Assembly (NCBI RefSeq): GCF_011777505.1
Contig: NZ_JAATJT010000003.1
Span: 434,001-498,000 of the forward strand
Direction of reading: 5' to 3'
Length of the DNA stretch: 64,000 nt
DNA from: Gaetbulibacter sp. S0825
GTDB lineage: Bacteria > Bacteroidota > Bacteroidia > Flavobacteriales > Flavobacteriaceae
Position 1 is the first letter of the stretch. Each line of letters begins with the position of its first letter. Below, piece after piece: positions 25,148 through 35,200 of this stretch. The translations under genes were made by a program, and so were the position numbers. The notes under the pieces are model-generated. The model had not been told where the DNA came from. It searched no databases and saw only the letters and a list, made by a program, of their open reading frames with translations.

Positions 25148-26221
25148 ATGAGCAAACTAACTTTTCTATTTCTACTATTCACTGGTTTTGCATTTAGTCA
25201 AACTTTTGATAAAGCATACGCCGAAAAAATTGAGAACGCTCAGGAGATTGCCAATCAATTTTTAAACGATGTGAAAATTCCTGGAATGTCTATTTCGGTT
25301 TCAAAAAATGGTAAACTTATTTGGTCCGAAGGTTTTGGATATTCTAATATTCAAACCAAGCAAAAGGTAAATCCAAGTGTCACACAATTTAGAATTGCCA
25401 GTATATCAAAATCAATTACAGCAGCAGCTTTAGCAAAACTTGTGGATGATGGGAAACTAGATTTTGATGGAAGCATTTACACCTACATTCCAGATTTTCC
25501 AAAAAAGACATACGATTTTACCGTGCGTCAAGTTGGAGGACATATAGCAGGTGTAAGACATTATAATGGCAATGAATTTATACTTAACAAAAAAATGACT
25601 ATCGTAGAAGGACTCGATATTTTTAAAGACTCACCTTTAAAATTTAAACCTGGAAGCGATTATAGTTATAGTACTTATGGTTGGAATTTGCTGAGTATTG
25701 TTGTTCAAAATGCTTCAGGGGTTGAGTTCAATAAATACATGACTGAAACCATTTTTAACCCTTTAAAAATGGATAATACTGAATTAGGCCTATCTGATGT
25801 TGATATGCCAAATCGCACGCAATTTTATATTAAAACAAACTCTGGAGATATCAAACTAGGAGTTCCTGTAAGCAATGAACATAAAGTTGCAGGTGGCGGA
25901 TTTATAGCTACCTCAGAAGATTTAGTAAAGTTTGGAAACGAAATTGTTAATCCAACCATACTTTCAAAAGCTTCAGTTAAAGAATTAGTAACTCCTTTAT
26001 ATACTGATGATGGTAAAAGCACCGAATATGGTATTGGCTTTGGTGTTGTAAAAACTAAAAACGACACACCTCGTTACAGTCATTCAGGTGGTGGTATGGG
26101 AGCAACCACGTTTTTAATGATGTATCCAGAAGAAAATATTGTTATATCTATAGTTACAAATCTTTCGCAAGTACCAATTAGACAACTTACAGCAAAGCTA
26201 GAAGATGTGTTTATAGATTAG
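25148..26221 (+). CDS. Beta-lactamase-family serine hydrolase, secreted
   Basis: From ATG 25148 the protein has 357 residues with a Sec signal ending near FAFSQ. The class C/DD-peptidase triad is visible: SISK with Ser85 and Lys88, YST in DYSYSTYGWNLL, and HSGGGMG near the C-terminus. It may act as an esterase, D-aminopeptidase or wall amidase-like hydrolase rather than an antibiotic resistance enzyme. It follows the NamZ-like gene by 95 bases, suggesting a joint role in muropeptide breakdown. Confidence 0.87.
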   Translation: MSKLTFLFLLFTGFAFSQTFDKAYAEKIENAQEIANQFLNDVKIPGMSISVSKNGKLIWSEGFGYSNIQTKQKVNPSVTQFRIASISKSITAAALAKLVDDGKLDFDGSIYTYIPDFPKKTYDFTVRQVGGHIAGVRHYNGNEFILNKKMTIVEGLDIFKDSPLKFKPGSDYSYSTYGWNLLSIVVQNASGVEFNKYMTETIFNPLKMDNTELGLSDVDMPNRTQFYIKTNSGDIKLGVPVSNEHKVAGGGFIATSEDLVKFGNEIVNPTILSKASVKELVTPLYTDDGKSTEYGIGFGVVKTKNDTPRYSHSGGGMGATTFLMMYPEENIVISIVTNLSQVPIRQLTAKLEDVFID

Positions 26222-26629
26222 TTATTTTTTATCGTTATTAGAAGCCGTTATTTTTTCAACTTCAACTTTTGAGAATTCTTTTGGGTCTTGCAATACTCTT
26301 ACAACAAAAACAATTTTTAGAGGCACTTGTTCAACAACAAAAATATGCTTCCCTTTGCTTAAGTGATTTAAAGCAACTTTAGCCGAATTAGCATCAATGT
26401 ATTCTTGAGTTTCTCGCTTATAATTAGTGTTTATTGAATACACGCTTCTAATTCGCTTATCTCCGTTAAGGATTAAGGTATCTTTAGTTTTATTCAAATC
26501 ATGGAATAGGTCACTAGCAGTAATATTCACGTTCTTTTCGATTAACGCGAAATCTTTCTTTTGTGCAGTTGCACTATTACATAGAAGACCAGAGCATGCT
26601 ATTATTAGCACTACGAGAGTTTTTTTCAT
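26222..26629 (-). CDS. Secreted protein of unknown function
   Basis: The 135-residue protein has a clear Sec signal (LVVLIIACSGLLCNSATAQ). The mature part is a mix of strand and helix with VEQVPLKIVFVVRVLQDP and a charged tail (VEVEKITASNNDKK). I recognise no family. Its stop codon directly abuts that of the convergent serine hydrolase. A palindrome (CAAATAATATTTG, 26649-26661) lies 19 bases before its start and could be an operator. Confidence 0.6.
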   Translation of the reverse strand: MKKTLVVLIIACSGLLCNSATAQKKDFALIEKNVNITASDLFHDLNKTKDTLILNGDKRIRSVYSINTNYKRETQEYIDANSAKVALNHLSKGKHIFVVEQVPLKIVFVVRVLQDPKEFSKVEVEKITASNNDKK

Positions 26630-26648
26630 ACAAAAAGCTGTTTAATAT

Positions 26649-26661
26649 CAAATAATATTTG
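26649..26661. promoter_or_regulatory. Perfect palindrome CAAATAATATTTG upstream of a secreted-protein gene
   Basis: This 13-base palindrome (six-base arms, one central base) lies 19 bases before the start at 26629. The minus-strand TTTG half could overlap a promoter. No second copy was noticed, so a regulatory role is only a suggestion. Confidence 0.3.
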
Positions 26662-26802
26662 AATTAAATAGCAATTATCGACCCTCGTTGGCTAATCTAG
26701 GCAAGATTGATATACATTCAGAAAAAAAATCTATGAACGGTACAAAATATTAGAGGAACGTACTTTGATTGTTAATAAGTATGTTGAAAACTCAAAAATC
26801 AG

Positions 26803-27642
26803 CTACTTTTCTTCTGGAAGAATCGTGGGTTTTTGATATTCTTGAAATGGCTGTTTTAATAATTCCATAACGTTGCCATTTTTAACTTCATCTGGAAAGA
26901 CATCGACACCATACACCAGCTTTTCTCTATCCATTTTCATATAGGTTCCAAAAAGTCGGTCCCAAATAGAAAAAATATTGCCATAATTAGAATCGGTATA
27001 AGGCAATACGTAATGATGATGAATTTTATGCATATCTGGAGATACCAAAATATAGCTTATAAAATGGTCGACCTTTTTAGGCAATTTAATATTTGCATGA
27101 CTAAACTGAGTTGCAACTAAAGACATCGATTGATACAACATAACAATACCAATTGGCGCGCCTATAATGATAACGCCTACTAACGTAAAGGCATAGCGTA
27201 TTAAGCTTTCTAATGGATGATGCCTGTTTGCAGTAGTTGTATCCACCTTATGGTCGGTATGGTGCACTAAATGTATCATCCACAATGGCTTCACTTTATG
27301 CTCTATATAATGCGCTAGATAAGCACCAATAAAGTCCATTAACAACACACCAAGCAACACATACAAAGCTAAAGGCATTTCTGGTAACCAATTAATAATT
27401 CCGAAATCGTTTGCTATTACCCAATCGGCTGCTTTTAATAATAAGAATGCTAATGCAAAATTAATAATGATGGTTGTAAAGGTGAAAAAGATATTAGGAA
27501 CAGCGTGTTTCCATTTATGATATTTAAACCTAAATAAAGGCACAGCTCCTTCTAGTAACCAAAAAAAAGTTAATCCCCCAACAAGTATCAAACTTCTATG
27601 AAGTGAAGGAATGGTTTCAAAATAATTGATTATGGTTTCCAA
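26803..27642 (-). CDS. Sterol desaturase / fatty acid hydroxylase family membrane protein
   Basis: The 279-residue protein has four to five membrane helices and the diiron histidine boxes in order: HYIEHKVKPLW, HLVHHTDHK, NRHHPLE and HKIHHHYVLPYTDSNYG. It would oxidise a lipid C-H bond; substrates in Bacteroidota include carotenoids and fatty acids. The only in-frame start is TTG at 27642. It stands alone between secreted-protein genes. Confidence 0.88.
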   Translation of the reverse strand: METIINYFETIPSLHRSLILVGGLTFFWLLEGAVPLFRFKYHKWKHAVPNIFFTFTTIIINFALAFLLLKAADWVIANDFGIINWLPEMPLALYVLLGVLLMDFIGAYLAHYIEHKVKPLWMIHLVHHTDHKVDTTTANRHHPLESLIRYAFTLVGVIIIGAPIGIVMLYQSMSLVATQFSHANIKLPKKVDHFISYILVSPDMHKIHHHYVLPYTDSNYGNIFSIWDRLFGTYMKMDREKLVYGVDVFPDEVKNGNVMELLKQPFQEYQKPTILPEEK

Positions 27643-27779
27643 TAACTTGTTTTATGTGGTTGAGAGACTAATTTAGGAAATAAAAATTTGAATAGAAAAT
27701 CTTCTTTCGCAACAAAAGCTATCCGAATTCTTGAATAAGTTTGCTAACCAGGAATTATTCTTTTTGTTGGCTGTCGGTT

Positions 27780-28208
27780 TTATTCAGTTTTTAATTTAGT
27801 TAGTATAAACTTATCATAACTTAATTCTAATATTTTAAATTCCATTCCATAGCTTGCAATTCCAACACTTGTTTTCAAAATCATATTTATTTTGTCAATA
27901 GACCAACTACCTCTTTTAGGATTTAAGCTATTATCGTTTAAACAAGGGATTGAATTAGCAGAATATCCAGAAACAAACCCTCCATTGTAATAAAATATAA
28001 CTAGTTGACTAATATAATCTTTGTTATAAGCTAATCTTTTTACTAATACAATATTCTCGCCACTTCGGTTAGATTGGACTTCCCAAACTTCAGACAAATC
28101 TCCATAAAGATACTTAAAATCAAATTCTGCTGAATCTTTGATTTGTCCATAACCTATTCCAAAAACCGAGGCTATAAAAACTATTGATAAAAAAAACTTA
28201 ACTTTCAT
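27780..28208 (-). CDS. Secreted protein of unknown function
   Basis: The 142-residue protein has a Sec signal (MKVKFFLSIVFIASVFGIGYG). The mature part is beta-rich, with SEVWEVQSNRSGENIVLVKR and an ending ELSYDKFILTKLK that resembles small lipocalin-like beta-barrels of this phylum. No conserved catalytic residue is evident. It lies 25 bases after the upstream secreted protein gene and may share its transcript. Confidence 0.6.
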   Translation of the reverse strand: MKVKFFLSIVFIASVFGIGYGQIKDSAEFDFKYLYGDLSEVWEVQSNRSGENIVLVKRLAYNKDYISQLVIFYYNGGFVSGYSANSIPCLNDNSLNPKRGSWSIDKINMILKTSVGIASYGMEFKILELSYDKFILTKLKTE

Positions 28209-28233
28209 TCCTATTCTTTTCTAACTGCGGTGA

Positions 28234-29130
28234 CTACCTATTACTATTAACAATCAATTCCGTCTTTTTTAAATCTACTGCAGAGAGTTTATCCTTAAAT
28301 AAAGCCGCATCATCTTCTTTTTTTAACAATTTAAAAGTCGTGTAGTTTAAGAAATTGTATAATGTTTGGTTGGTCGAATCAATTTCAGCTTCATCTATCC
28401 TTTTTAATAATCTACGCGCTTTACCAGGGTTATTTAAAATTAACGCTTTTTCAATATCAAGAAAATCCAATCGCTGCAAAAACCCTACTTTGTTATTTAA
28501 ACTGCTTTTATCAAGATATTGCTTCGCTTCATCAAAATAAATATCTGCTAGCTTAATTACCTCAGGCCTAACATTCTTTTGTACGTATATTGAAAAATCT
28601 AAATATTTAGACCCCAAATTAAATGCTGTAGTGACATTTTGTTCTTTAGAATAATTGTTGAGTTCATGTTTTAAAAAGGTGGTGCTTAAAGCATACTTTT
28701 TAATTAATAACGTTAGGTTTTCGATTGGAACATCGTATGGCTCAATATTTAAAATATTTCCGTTAGCATCCATAATTTTAATGCTATCGTCTTTTAACTT
28801 ATCTAAATACCATGTGCTTCTATTTTTTTTAGCTTCATTATATAATTTATCATACTCCGTCTCTAATAAGATAAGAGGTACAAAATGCTTCCAAATCAAA
28901 CTATTTACCTCATCGTTTTCATTTAAATCTACCACAACTGAAACGCTTTTCTCGCCAACTAATCTTACTGGATACGGATAATCCAAGGTGTTTTGCCACA
29001 TAACCAATAACATTTTGTCTTGTACTAATGCCAAACGCTTTGCTACATCAAAAGAGGTAAACCACTCTTGGGCATTACAAATAGTAATTGAGCTAAATGC
29101 TATTAAAAAAATAAGGATTGTTTTTTTCAT
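28234..29130 (-). CDS. Secreted protein with thioredoxin-like N-terminal region, no CXXC
   Basis: From ATG 29130 (298 residues) there is a Sec signal ending ITICNAQ. The segment EWFTSFDVAKRLALVQDKMLLVMW then resembles the opening of thioredoxin-like (DUF255/Trx_7) domains, but the CXXC pair is absent. The remainder is helical and rich in Leu, Lys and Asp, possibly TPR-like. A longer frame from TTG 29154 is less likely because the signal peptide begins at 29130. The function is unknown. Confidence 0.6.
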   Translation of the reverse strand: MKKTILIFLIAFSSITICNAQEWFTSFDVAKRLALVQDKMLLVMWQNTLDYPYPVRLVGEKSVSVVVDLNENDEVNSLIWKHFVPLILLETEYDKLYNEAKKNRSTWYLDKLKDDSIKIMDANGNILNIEPYDVPIENLTLLIKKYALSTTFLKHELNNYSKEQNVTTAFNLGSKYLDFSIYVQKNVRPEVIKLADIYFDEAKQYLDKSSLNNKVGFLQRLDFLDIEKALILNNPGKARRLLKRIDEAEIDSTNQTLYNFLNYTTFKLLKKEDDAALFKDKLSAVDLKKTELIVNSNR

Positions 29131-29161
29131 GTGTTCATTTATATTGTTTTTCAATTGTCAT

Positions 29162-29182
29162 ACTTCGACTGCGCTCAGTACA
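29162..29182. repeat. Flavobacterial intergenic repeat (CTTCGACTGCGCTCAGTAC type)
   Basis: The intergenic sequence ACTTCGACTGCGCTCAGTAC is a word I recall as recurrent in intergenic regions of Flavobacteriaceae, usually as part of a larger imperfect hairpin. Only one arm is clear here. A separate inverted repeat, TTAATCA/TGATTAA (29199-29205 and 29216-29222), follows. Confidence 0.5.
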
Positions 29183-29240
29183 GGCTTGTAACATCCATTT
29201 AATCATTTTTATGTTTGATTAAATTATAGTTATGAGTGTT

Positions 29241-29732
29241 TCATTGAATGTTCTTTTTCATTTCTTCAACAATATTAAAAGCAGCTGGACAAATAGCCAC
29301 ATTTTTAAGTGTTAAGTTAGTAATTTGCTGAAACTTTTTTCTATTAGTGTGCGGAAATTCTCTGCATGCCTTTGGTCGTACATCATAAATCGCACAATAA
29401 TTATCACTTCCTAAAAAGGTACAAGGTACACTTTGCAACACATAATCGTTGTCTTCATCTAGCCGCAAAAATTGTTCCGTAAATTGCTGCGGTTTTAATT
29501 TAAAATGTTTTGAAATTCTCTCAATATCTTTACTAGTAAATAAAGGCCCTGTGGTTTTACAACAGTTAGCACACTCTAGGCAATCTGTTTTTTTAAATTC
29601 CTCGTCGTGCAAGTCTTGCATGATATAGTCTAATTGCTTAGGTGGTTTCTTTTTTAGCTTTGCAAAGAAGGTTTTATTCTCCTTATGTTTATCTTTGGCG
29701 AGCTTTGGAAGATTATTAATAATGTCTTGCAT
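29241..29732 (-). CDS. YkgJ family cysteine-cluster protein
   Basis: The 163-residue protein has the cluster CLECANCCKTTGP in the middle, then VPCTFLGSDNYCAIYDVRPKACREFP, giving eight metal-type cysteines. The family binds zinc or an iron-sulfur centre and is of unknown role. The N-terminal half is a basic helix (about residues 1-50), possibly contacting nucleic acid. It is divergent from the methyltransferase gene at 29807. Confidence 0.85.
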   Translation of the reverse strand: MQDIINNLPKLAKDKHKENKTFFAKLKKKPPKQLDYIMQDLHDEEFKKTDCLECANCCKTTGPLFTSKDIERISKHFKLKPQQFTEQFLRLDEDNDYVLQSVPCTFLGSDNYCAIYDVRPKACREFPHTNRKKFQQITNLTLKNVAICPAAFNIVEEMKKNIQ

Positions 29733-29761
29733 AGTGTAAAAATACTAAAGTTCTCGATACA

Positions 29762-29779
29762 ATTTCGATAAATCGAAAT
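29762..29779. repeat. Flavobacterial intergenic hairpin (ATTTCGAT-AA-ATCGAAAT)
   Basis: This perfect 8-base stem is embedded in TTCTCGATACA...ATCACTCGAACTGACG, a second kind of repeat I recall as common in flavobacterial intergenic DNA. It lies between the divergent YkgJ and methyltransferase genes, 27 bases before the latter's start. Confidence 0.5.
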
Positions 29780-29806
29780 CACTCGAACTGACGAAAACTA
29801 TATTCA

Positions 29807-30502
29807 ATGAAAGACGTATTTGGAAAAGCTATTTTAGATTATCAAAACGGAAACTATACAGAAGACATCATTACTTCTACAAGTATTTCGGATGACGATG
29901 TGTTACCTATTCCTTACTTGTTTAGAGGCTTTTCTGAAATGCCAAACATAGAACAAAAGGCTTTACAACTAGCTAAAGGAAAAACTTTAGATGTTGGTTG
30001 TGGTGCAGGTTCGCATAGTTTGTATTTACAAAAAAAAGGCATAGATGTAAAGTCTATTGACATCTCAGAAGGTGCTATAGACACCTGCAAGCTAAGAGGC
30101 TTAGAAAATGCTCATGTATTTGATATATTAGATGAAACCGAAACCTTTGATACTATTTTAATGCTTATGAATGGATCTGGGTTTTTTGAATGTTTACAAC
30201 GAGCACCTTATGTTTTAAATCATTTAAAAGGTTTACTTAATAAAAATGGACAAATACTTATTGATTCTTCAGACATTAAATATATGTATGAAGACGACGA
30301 TGGTGGGTTTTGGTTTGATGCAAATAGCGACTATTATGGTGAATTAGAATACCATGTAACATACAAAGGTGAAACCGAAAGTTTCACCTGGATGTATTTA
30401 GATTTTGACAATCTTAAAACCGCTTGTGACATTGTTGGATTACAATGCGAACTCGTTTTAGAAGGTGAGCATTATGATTTTTTAGCAAGAATTACCAACT
30501 AG
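29807..30502 (+). CDS. Class I SAM-dependent methyltransferase
   Basis: The 231-residue protein has the SAM-binding motif LDVGCGAGSHSLYLQKKG, the acidic ribose ligand in VKSIDIS, and motif II FDTILMLMNGSGFFE. The N-terminal extension (about 1-60) contains PIPYLFRGFSEMP. The substrate is not predictable. It converges with the TonB-barrel gene, four bases apart. Confidence 0.85.
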   Translation: MKDVFGKAILDYQNGNYTEDIITSTSISDDDVLPIPYLFRGFSEMPNIEQKALQLAKGKTLDVGCGAGSHSLYLQKKGIDVKSIDISEGAIDTCKLRGLENAHVFDILDETETFDTILMLMNGSGFFECLQRAPYVLNHLKGLLNKNGQILIDSSDIKYMYEDDDGGFWFDANSDYYGELEYHVTYKGETESFTWMYLDFDNLKTACDIVGLQCELVLEGEHYDFLARITN

Positions 30503-30506
30503 CTTT

Positions 30507-32252
30507 TTAAAAATCAAACTTATAAGTAGTTCCAGCTATAAACTGAATACCTTGAACTGGATAATTCAACCACCTTTTATAATCTTGATTTGCAATGTTA
30601 TTTGCTTTAGCATACACAGACCACTTATCGTTAATTCGGTAACCTAAATGTGCATTGGCGTCGAAATAACTTTCTAGGGTGTGTGTGGTTGTTAAACTTT
30701 CGCTTGGATCTAACGAACCTTCAATAGAACTTTGGTCAAAACGCTCGCCTATATAAAACAAATTAGCGCCTGCAAACCAATGCTCATCAAATTGAATATC
30801 CATAAAGAGCGAGCCTTCAAAATCAGGTAGATTCCATGGTTTTGCTTCGTTTTTGGTATTGTATGAGAAATATTCGGCTTTTATTCCTAAGGTGAAGTTC
30901 CTGTTTACATCTACATTTATTTCACCAAAAACACTTAATGTTGAAACATTATCATACACTACATTATATGAATTTCCTTTGTTATAATTATTGTTAGTGG
31001 TTTGATTCATGTCTTTATTATTCTTAAATAATGCCTTATCGTTTTCGGCATAATACTTACCTCTAATATTATAACTCATATTGTTAGACAACTTTCCTTT
31101 TAAACCCACATAAGCATCATATTGCTTGTCTGTAGGCAAGATATTAAGTGTTGGAGATACATACGGATTTTCATTAGCAAACTGATGATACGTGTTTTGA
31201 ATTAAACCCCCTTCAAGACCTCCATAGGCTATTAATAACTCATTTACCAATCTGTAAGTTGCTGTAATGTTAGGATAAATATATATTTTGTTTTTTCCAG
31301 CTTCGGTATCGTTTAAATAAAACACAGACGCTCCAAGATTAAGTGTTAAGTCATCTTGTTTCATTTGATAACTAGAAGATACACCAACATTAAAATTACC
31401 ATATTTTAATTTATCACTTGTTTCATACGATTGGTTAAAAGACCCATTTAAATAATCTAGTTTTATGGTTGTATTTAAATCACCATCGTTTAATGGAATG
31501 TCAAAATTCGTGCTCATTGCAAAGTGATTTTCTCCTGAATCATAGTCGTCAGCAAAACGTCTAAAACGCATATTGCCATTATTGAATAATCTGTCGTCAA
31601 AATCTATCTTTCCACCAAATTCAAACGTAAAAAACTTATGTTGAGGCATCATTGGGTCTGCAAAAGCTTGGTCGTATGTAGGCTGTGGCAAACCGTACCA
31701 ATTAAACACTTGCTGCTGAAATCCTGCATCTACATTCCAAGAATAATCACGAAGTTTTCTTGCGTAATTGGTATTGATTTGTGTATTTGAAAAAGCATCA
31801 TCTAATAATATATCTTCAATCCCTCCTTGTGATGAATGGTGACTTACGTAACCTCCAACACTTTCGGTTCTATTTATGGCATGATTTAAATATACTTCGC
31901 CTAAAAAACTGGTATAAGAGCCAACTCCAAACGATGCGTAATTATCATACAGCTTAGCTTTCTCTCCTTTGTCCACTTCAGCTGCTTTTCCTTTTGCAGG
32001 TGTAAACGTCGATGCCACTGGGATTGAAAAAATATTATATTTTATTACTTTTTTGGTCGTTGTGTTTTCATCATCTAACGACGGAATTTCCTTTACCTTA
32101 AATGCATCCGAAATTTTTGGCGTATAAGGTTTTACCACATTCACAACCTCGGTGTTAATAGTATCCTTGGTTTTTCTGTTTTCTTGTGCAATCACTGTTA
32201 CAGTTGAAAATAAGAAAGTAACTATAAAGATGTTTTTGATTTGATTTAACAT
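30507..32252 (-). CDS. TonB-dependent-receptor-like outer-membrane barrel lacking a plug
   Basis: From ATG 32252 the protein has 581 residues with a Sec signal ending VTVIAQ. After about 100 residues of linker (EVVNVVKPYTPKISDAF), it runs into continuous barrel strands to a C-terminal Phe (TTYKFDF). I see neither a CarboxypepD-like domain nor plug motifs, so it looks like a barrel-only relative. An alternative start at 32288 overlaps the upstream TPR gene by 11 bases. It may work with that TPR protein as an outer-membrane complex. Confidence 0.75.
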   Translation of the reverse strand: MLNQIKNIFIVTFLFSTVTVIAQENRKTKDTINTEVVNVVKPYTPKISDAFKVKEIPSLDDENTTTKKVIKYNIFSIPVASTFTPAKGKAAEVDKGEKAKLYDNYASFGVGSYTSFLGEVYLNHAINRTESVGGYVSHHSSQGGIEDILLDDAFSNTQINTNYARKLRDYSWNVDAGFQQQVFNWYGLPQPTYDQAFADPMMPQHKFFTFEFGGKIDFDDRLFNNGNMRFRRFADDYDSGENHFAMSTNFDIPLNDGDLNTTIKLDYLNGSFNQSYETSDKLKYGNFNVGVSSSYQMKQDDLTLNLGASVFYLNDTEAGKNKIYIYPNITATYRLVNELLIAYGGLEGGLIQNTYHQFANENPYVSPTLNILPTDKQYDAYVGLKGKLSNNMSYNIRGKYYAENDKALFKNNKDMNQTTNNNYNKGNSYNVVYDNVSTLSVFGEINVDVNRNFTLGIKAEYFSYNTKNEAKPWNLPDFEGSLFMDIQFDEHWFAGANLFYIGERFDQSSIEGSLDPSESLTTTHTLESYFDANAHLGYRINDKWSVYAKANNIANQDYKRWLNYPVQGIQFIAGTTYKFDF

Positions 32253-32277
32253 GCTTGTATGTTTTCGTTTTTTGATT

Positions 32278-35200
32278 TTAATTTCCATTATCGGTTTCTA
32301 CTGAAGCATTTGTTTTTGCTTGTTCCGATTTGATTCTACGAAGTTCAGTCCTTGCTTCATCGACTACATCATCAAACTCAACAAAGTTTTCAGTAACACT
32401 CTCTAAAATATAGGTTGCTTGATAGGCATCACCTAAAGCATAAAAATTCTTTGCCATAATTACCAAACCTTTCGCACCATATAATTTATAACCTGAATAA
32501 TCTTTAGCTAATTTTTGAACTACTGTATTAGACGATTTATACTGTCCTTCTTGGTTTTTGAAATAAGCATTATAATACAATGCTTCGGCTGCTAATTCTC
32601 CAGATGCGATTCTTTCAACTTGGGCGTACGCCGATTTAGCTTTACTTTCATCGCCAGTTTTCATAGCTGATCGTGCTATAATAACATGTGCATCACTTTT
32701 AACATTCTTATCCGTTCTAGAGCTTGCTAGTACTTTTTCGGCATAGGCTACAGCTTGATTGTAATCCTGTAACTGGTAATGTACTTTCATTAAATTAGAT
32801 TGTGCAAATACTACATTTTGAGGGAAATCTGCTTCGTTTTCCAAACGCTCTAAAATCGGCATTGCTCTTGTAACATCTTTCTCATTCAAATAGATTTCTC
32901 CTAATCTCGTTAAGGCTAGTTCTGTGAACTCACCACTTTGCTTATTAACCACATATTCGTAATGAGGTGCTGCATTTGTTTGCAAATCATCTTTATAATA
33001 TAACTGTGCTAAGTAAAAATGAGATTTTAAGGCATGTAAGCCATTTGGGAACTCGTTTAAATAACCGTTAAATAACCTAATTGCTCTACCTGTGTCTCCC
33101 GCTAAATATTGTTTTTCGGCAGATTCGTAAGTTGTATTATCTAAATCGGCATCAGAAACATTCACATAATCCAAGCCTTTTACCCAACGTGCGTATTCAT
33201 CTACACGACCAAGATCTATATAAATTAATCGCGCCGTGGACACAGCTTGCATACCTTCAGGAGATCCTGGGTAATTGTTAGCAACATTTTTAAACTTAGA
33301 TAATGCATCTTCATTTTTGCCAGCATTATAATACACTAATCCTTGTCTTAACAGCGATTTAGATGCATAAGGGCTCGACCTGTATTCTTTATTTAGCTGA
33401 TCGTATAGCTGCATTGCTCTATCTTCCTCACCTTTTTTAACATAGGAGTTTCCTAGTTCATAAAGTGCGTCATCACGTAGCGGCGACCTTTTATATGTAG
33501 TAATAAATTCTTCTAATTCCTTAATCTTTGTGCTTCCTTGACCTATATAACCATAGCTTATTGCTTTTTGAAAGAAGGCATAATCTGGTTCAATCTGGTT
33601 CATTTTAATTGCTCTTTCGTAAGCATTTATCGCCTTGTTGTAATCACTGGATACGAAATGACCATCACCCAAACGTAAAAAAGCATCGTTGATTCTTAAC
33701 TTATCTTCAGAAGTATTGGAAATGTACTTTTGGAAATGCTCTGTTGCTTTTGCATAGCTTTTTTGCTTGAAATAGGTATAACCTAAGTTATAATCGATGT
33801 TTTTAATTTCTGGAGTTCCAGATGATTGGCTACTACCTTGAAATTGTTTAAAACCAACCAAAGCATCGTCATAATTGGTGAGGTTATAATCAGTTTCAGC
33901 TTTCCAAAAAATAGCTCTAGCTAAAAATTTCTCGTCTCTTGGCTCAGCAATAGACTTATCAAAATACGATTCGGCTTCTAAGTATTGGCTTTCATTATAT
34001 AACTCGACACCTCTATAAAATGCTACTTTTTGGTAAGCAACTTTGTTTTCGAAACTTTTTCTTCCTTCTAAAAGATTTAAAGCCTCTTTGTAGTTTTTTG
34101 ATGTAATGTAAGAATCAATCAACAAGGTTTCAATTTCTTCCTTATAGCCTGTATCTGGGTATTTATCTAAATAGCCTGCTAACACTTGTGGTACTGATTG
34201 ATACGGATTACCTATTTCGTAGCTAATCTTTGCATAATTTAACCAAGCATCTTCCTGAATTTTTAAATCGTAGTCCATTTGAGAAGCATTACGAAAGGCA
34301 TTTAAGGCTTCTTGTTTTTTATCGACATTAATGTAGCTCTCCCCTAAATGGTAATAGGCGTTTTGCGCTACAGAATCGTTTCCATCAATAATTTTATTGA
34401 ATTCTGAAATCGCATTTTCAAAGTCATTTTGTTTATAATATGCATATCCTAATAGGTAATAATCGGTATTATTCCAACGTTTGCGCTTTCCTTGATAGGC
34501 TTTTAAATATGGAATGGCTTCGGCATATTGTTCTAGGTTAAAATAGCTTTCGCCTATAATTTTAGATAATTCTGAAACCTCAGTATCATCGCTCGTTGGC
34601 AATTTCTCTTTGGCTAATTCTATTGCTTTTTCGAAGTTTCCTAATTTAAAGTTTAAGTCTGCTTGGTAATAAGACAGTCCTTCTTGATATTTTTCGTTAT
34701 CACTTACTTGCTCAAAATATTCTGAAGCTTTGTCGTAATCGTCTCCTTCATACGCCATATATCCAATATAGTACTTTGCTTGAGAGCCATACTTTTCAGA
34801 GTTTTCTACTCTTGATAAATATTTTTTGGCACCTTGTGCATTATTGGTCGCATAAAAAGAATAGCCATAATTAAAATAGAACTTCTCGCGCTCACTTCTA
34901 GCTAAGGCTTCTTCATCCACTTTATCATACCACTTTCTTGCGTAAGCAAATTTTGAGTTTTCAAAATAGTAATCGGCCACATCAATATATGCTGTGTTAC
35001 GTTTAGTACTAGTAGGGTAATCGTTTACAAAATTTTGTATTAAATCGTCAGCATTTTGTTGATTTAATCTCACTGCACAATTGGCTATATAGTAGGCACA
35101 ATCGGACTTTACAACTTCATCCGTTGCTGTATCCTCAATTTTATCGAACATAGATTGTGCTGCTAAATATTGCTTGCTATTGTAAAGTGATAATGCTTTT

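Noticed and set aside
26768-26800. AT-rich stretch before the sterol-desaturase stop region as a dif-like or replication site
   Set aside because: No clear two-arm recombinase-binding pattern and no GC-skew analysis was possible by eye.
28655-29191. Plus-strand open frames at 28655-28981 and 28988-29191
   Set aside because: They are antisense to the secreted-protein gene at 28234-29130, start inside it and have no recognisable domain.
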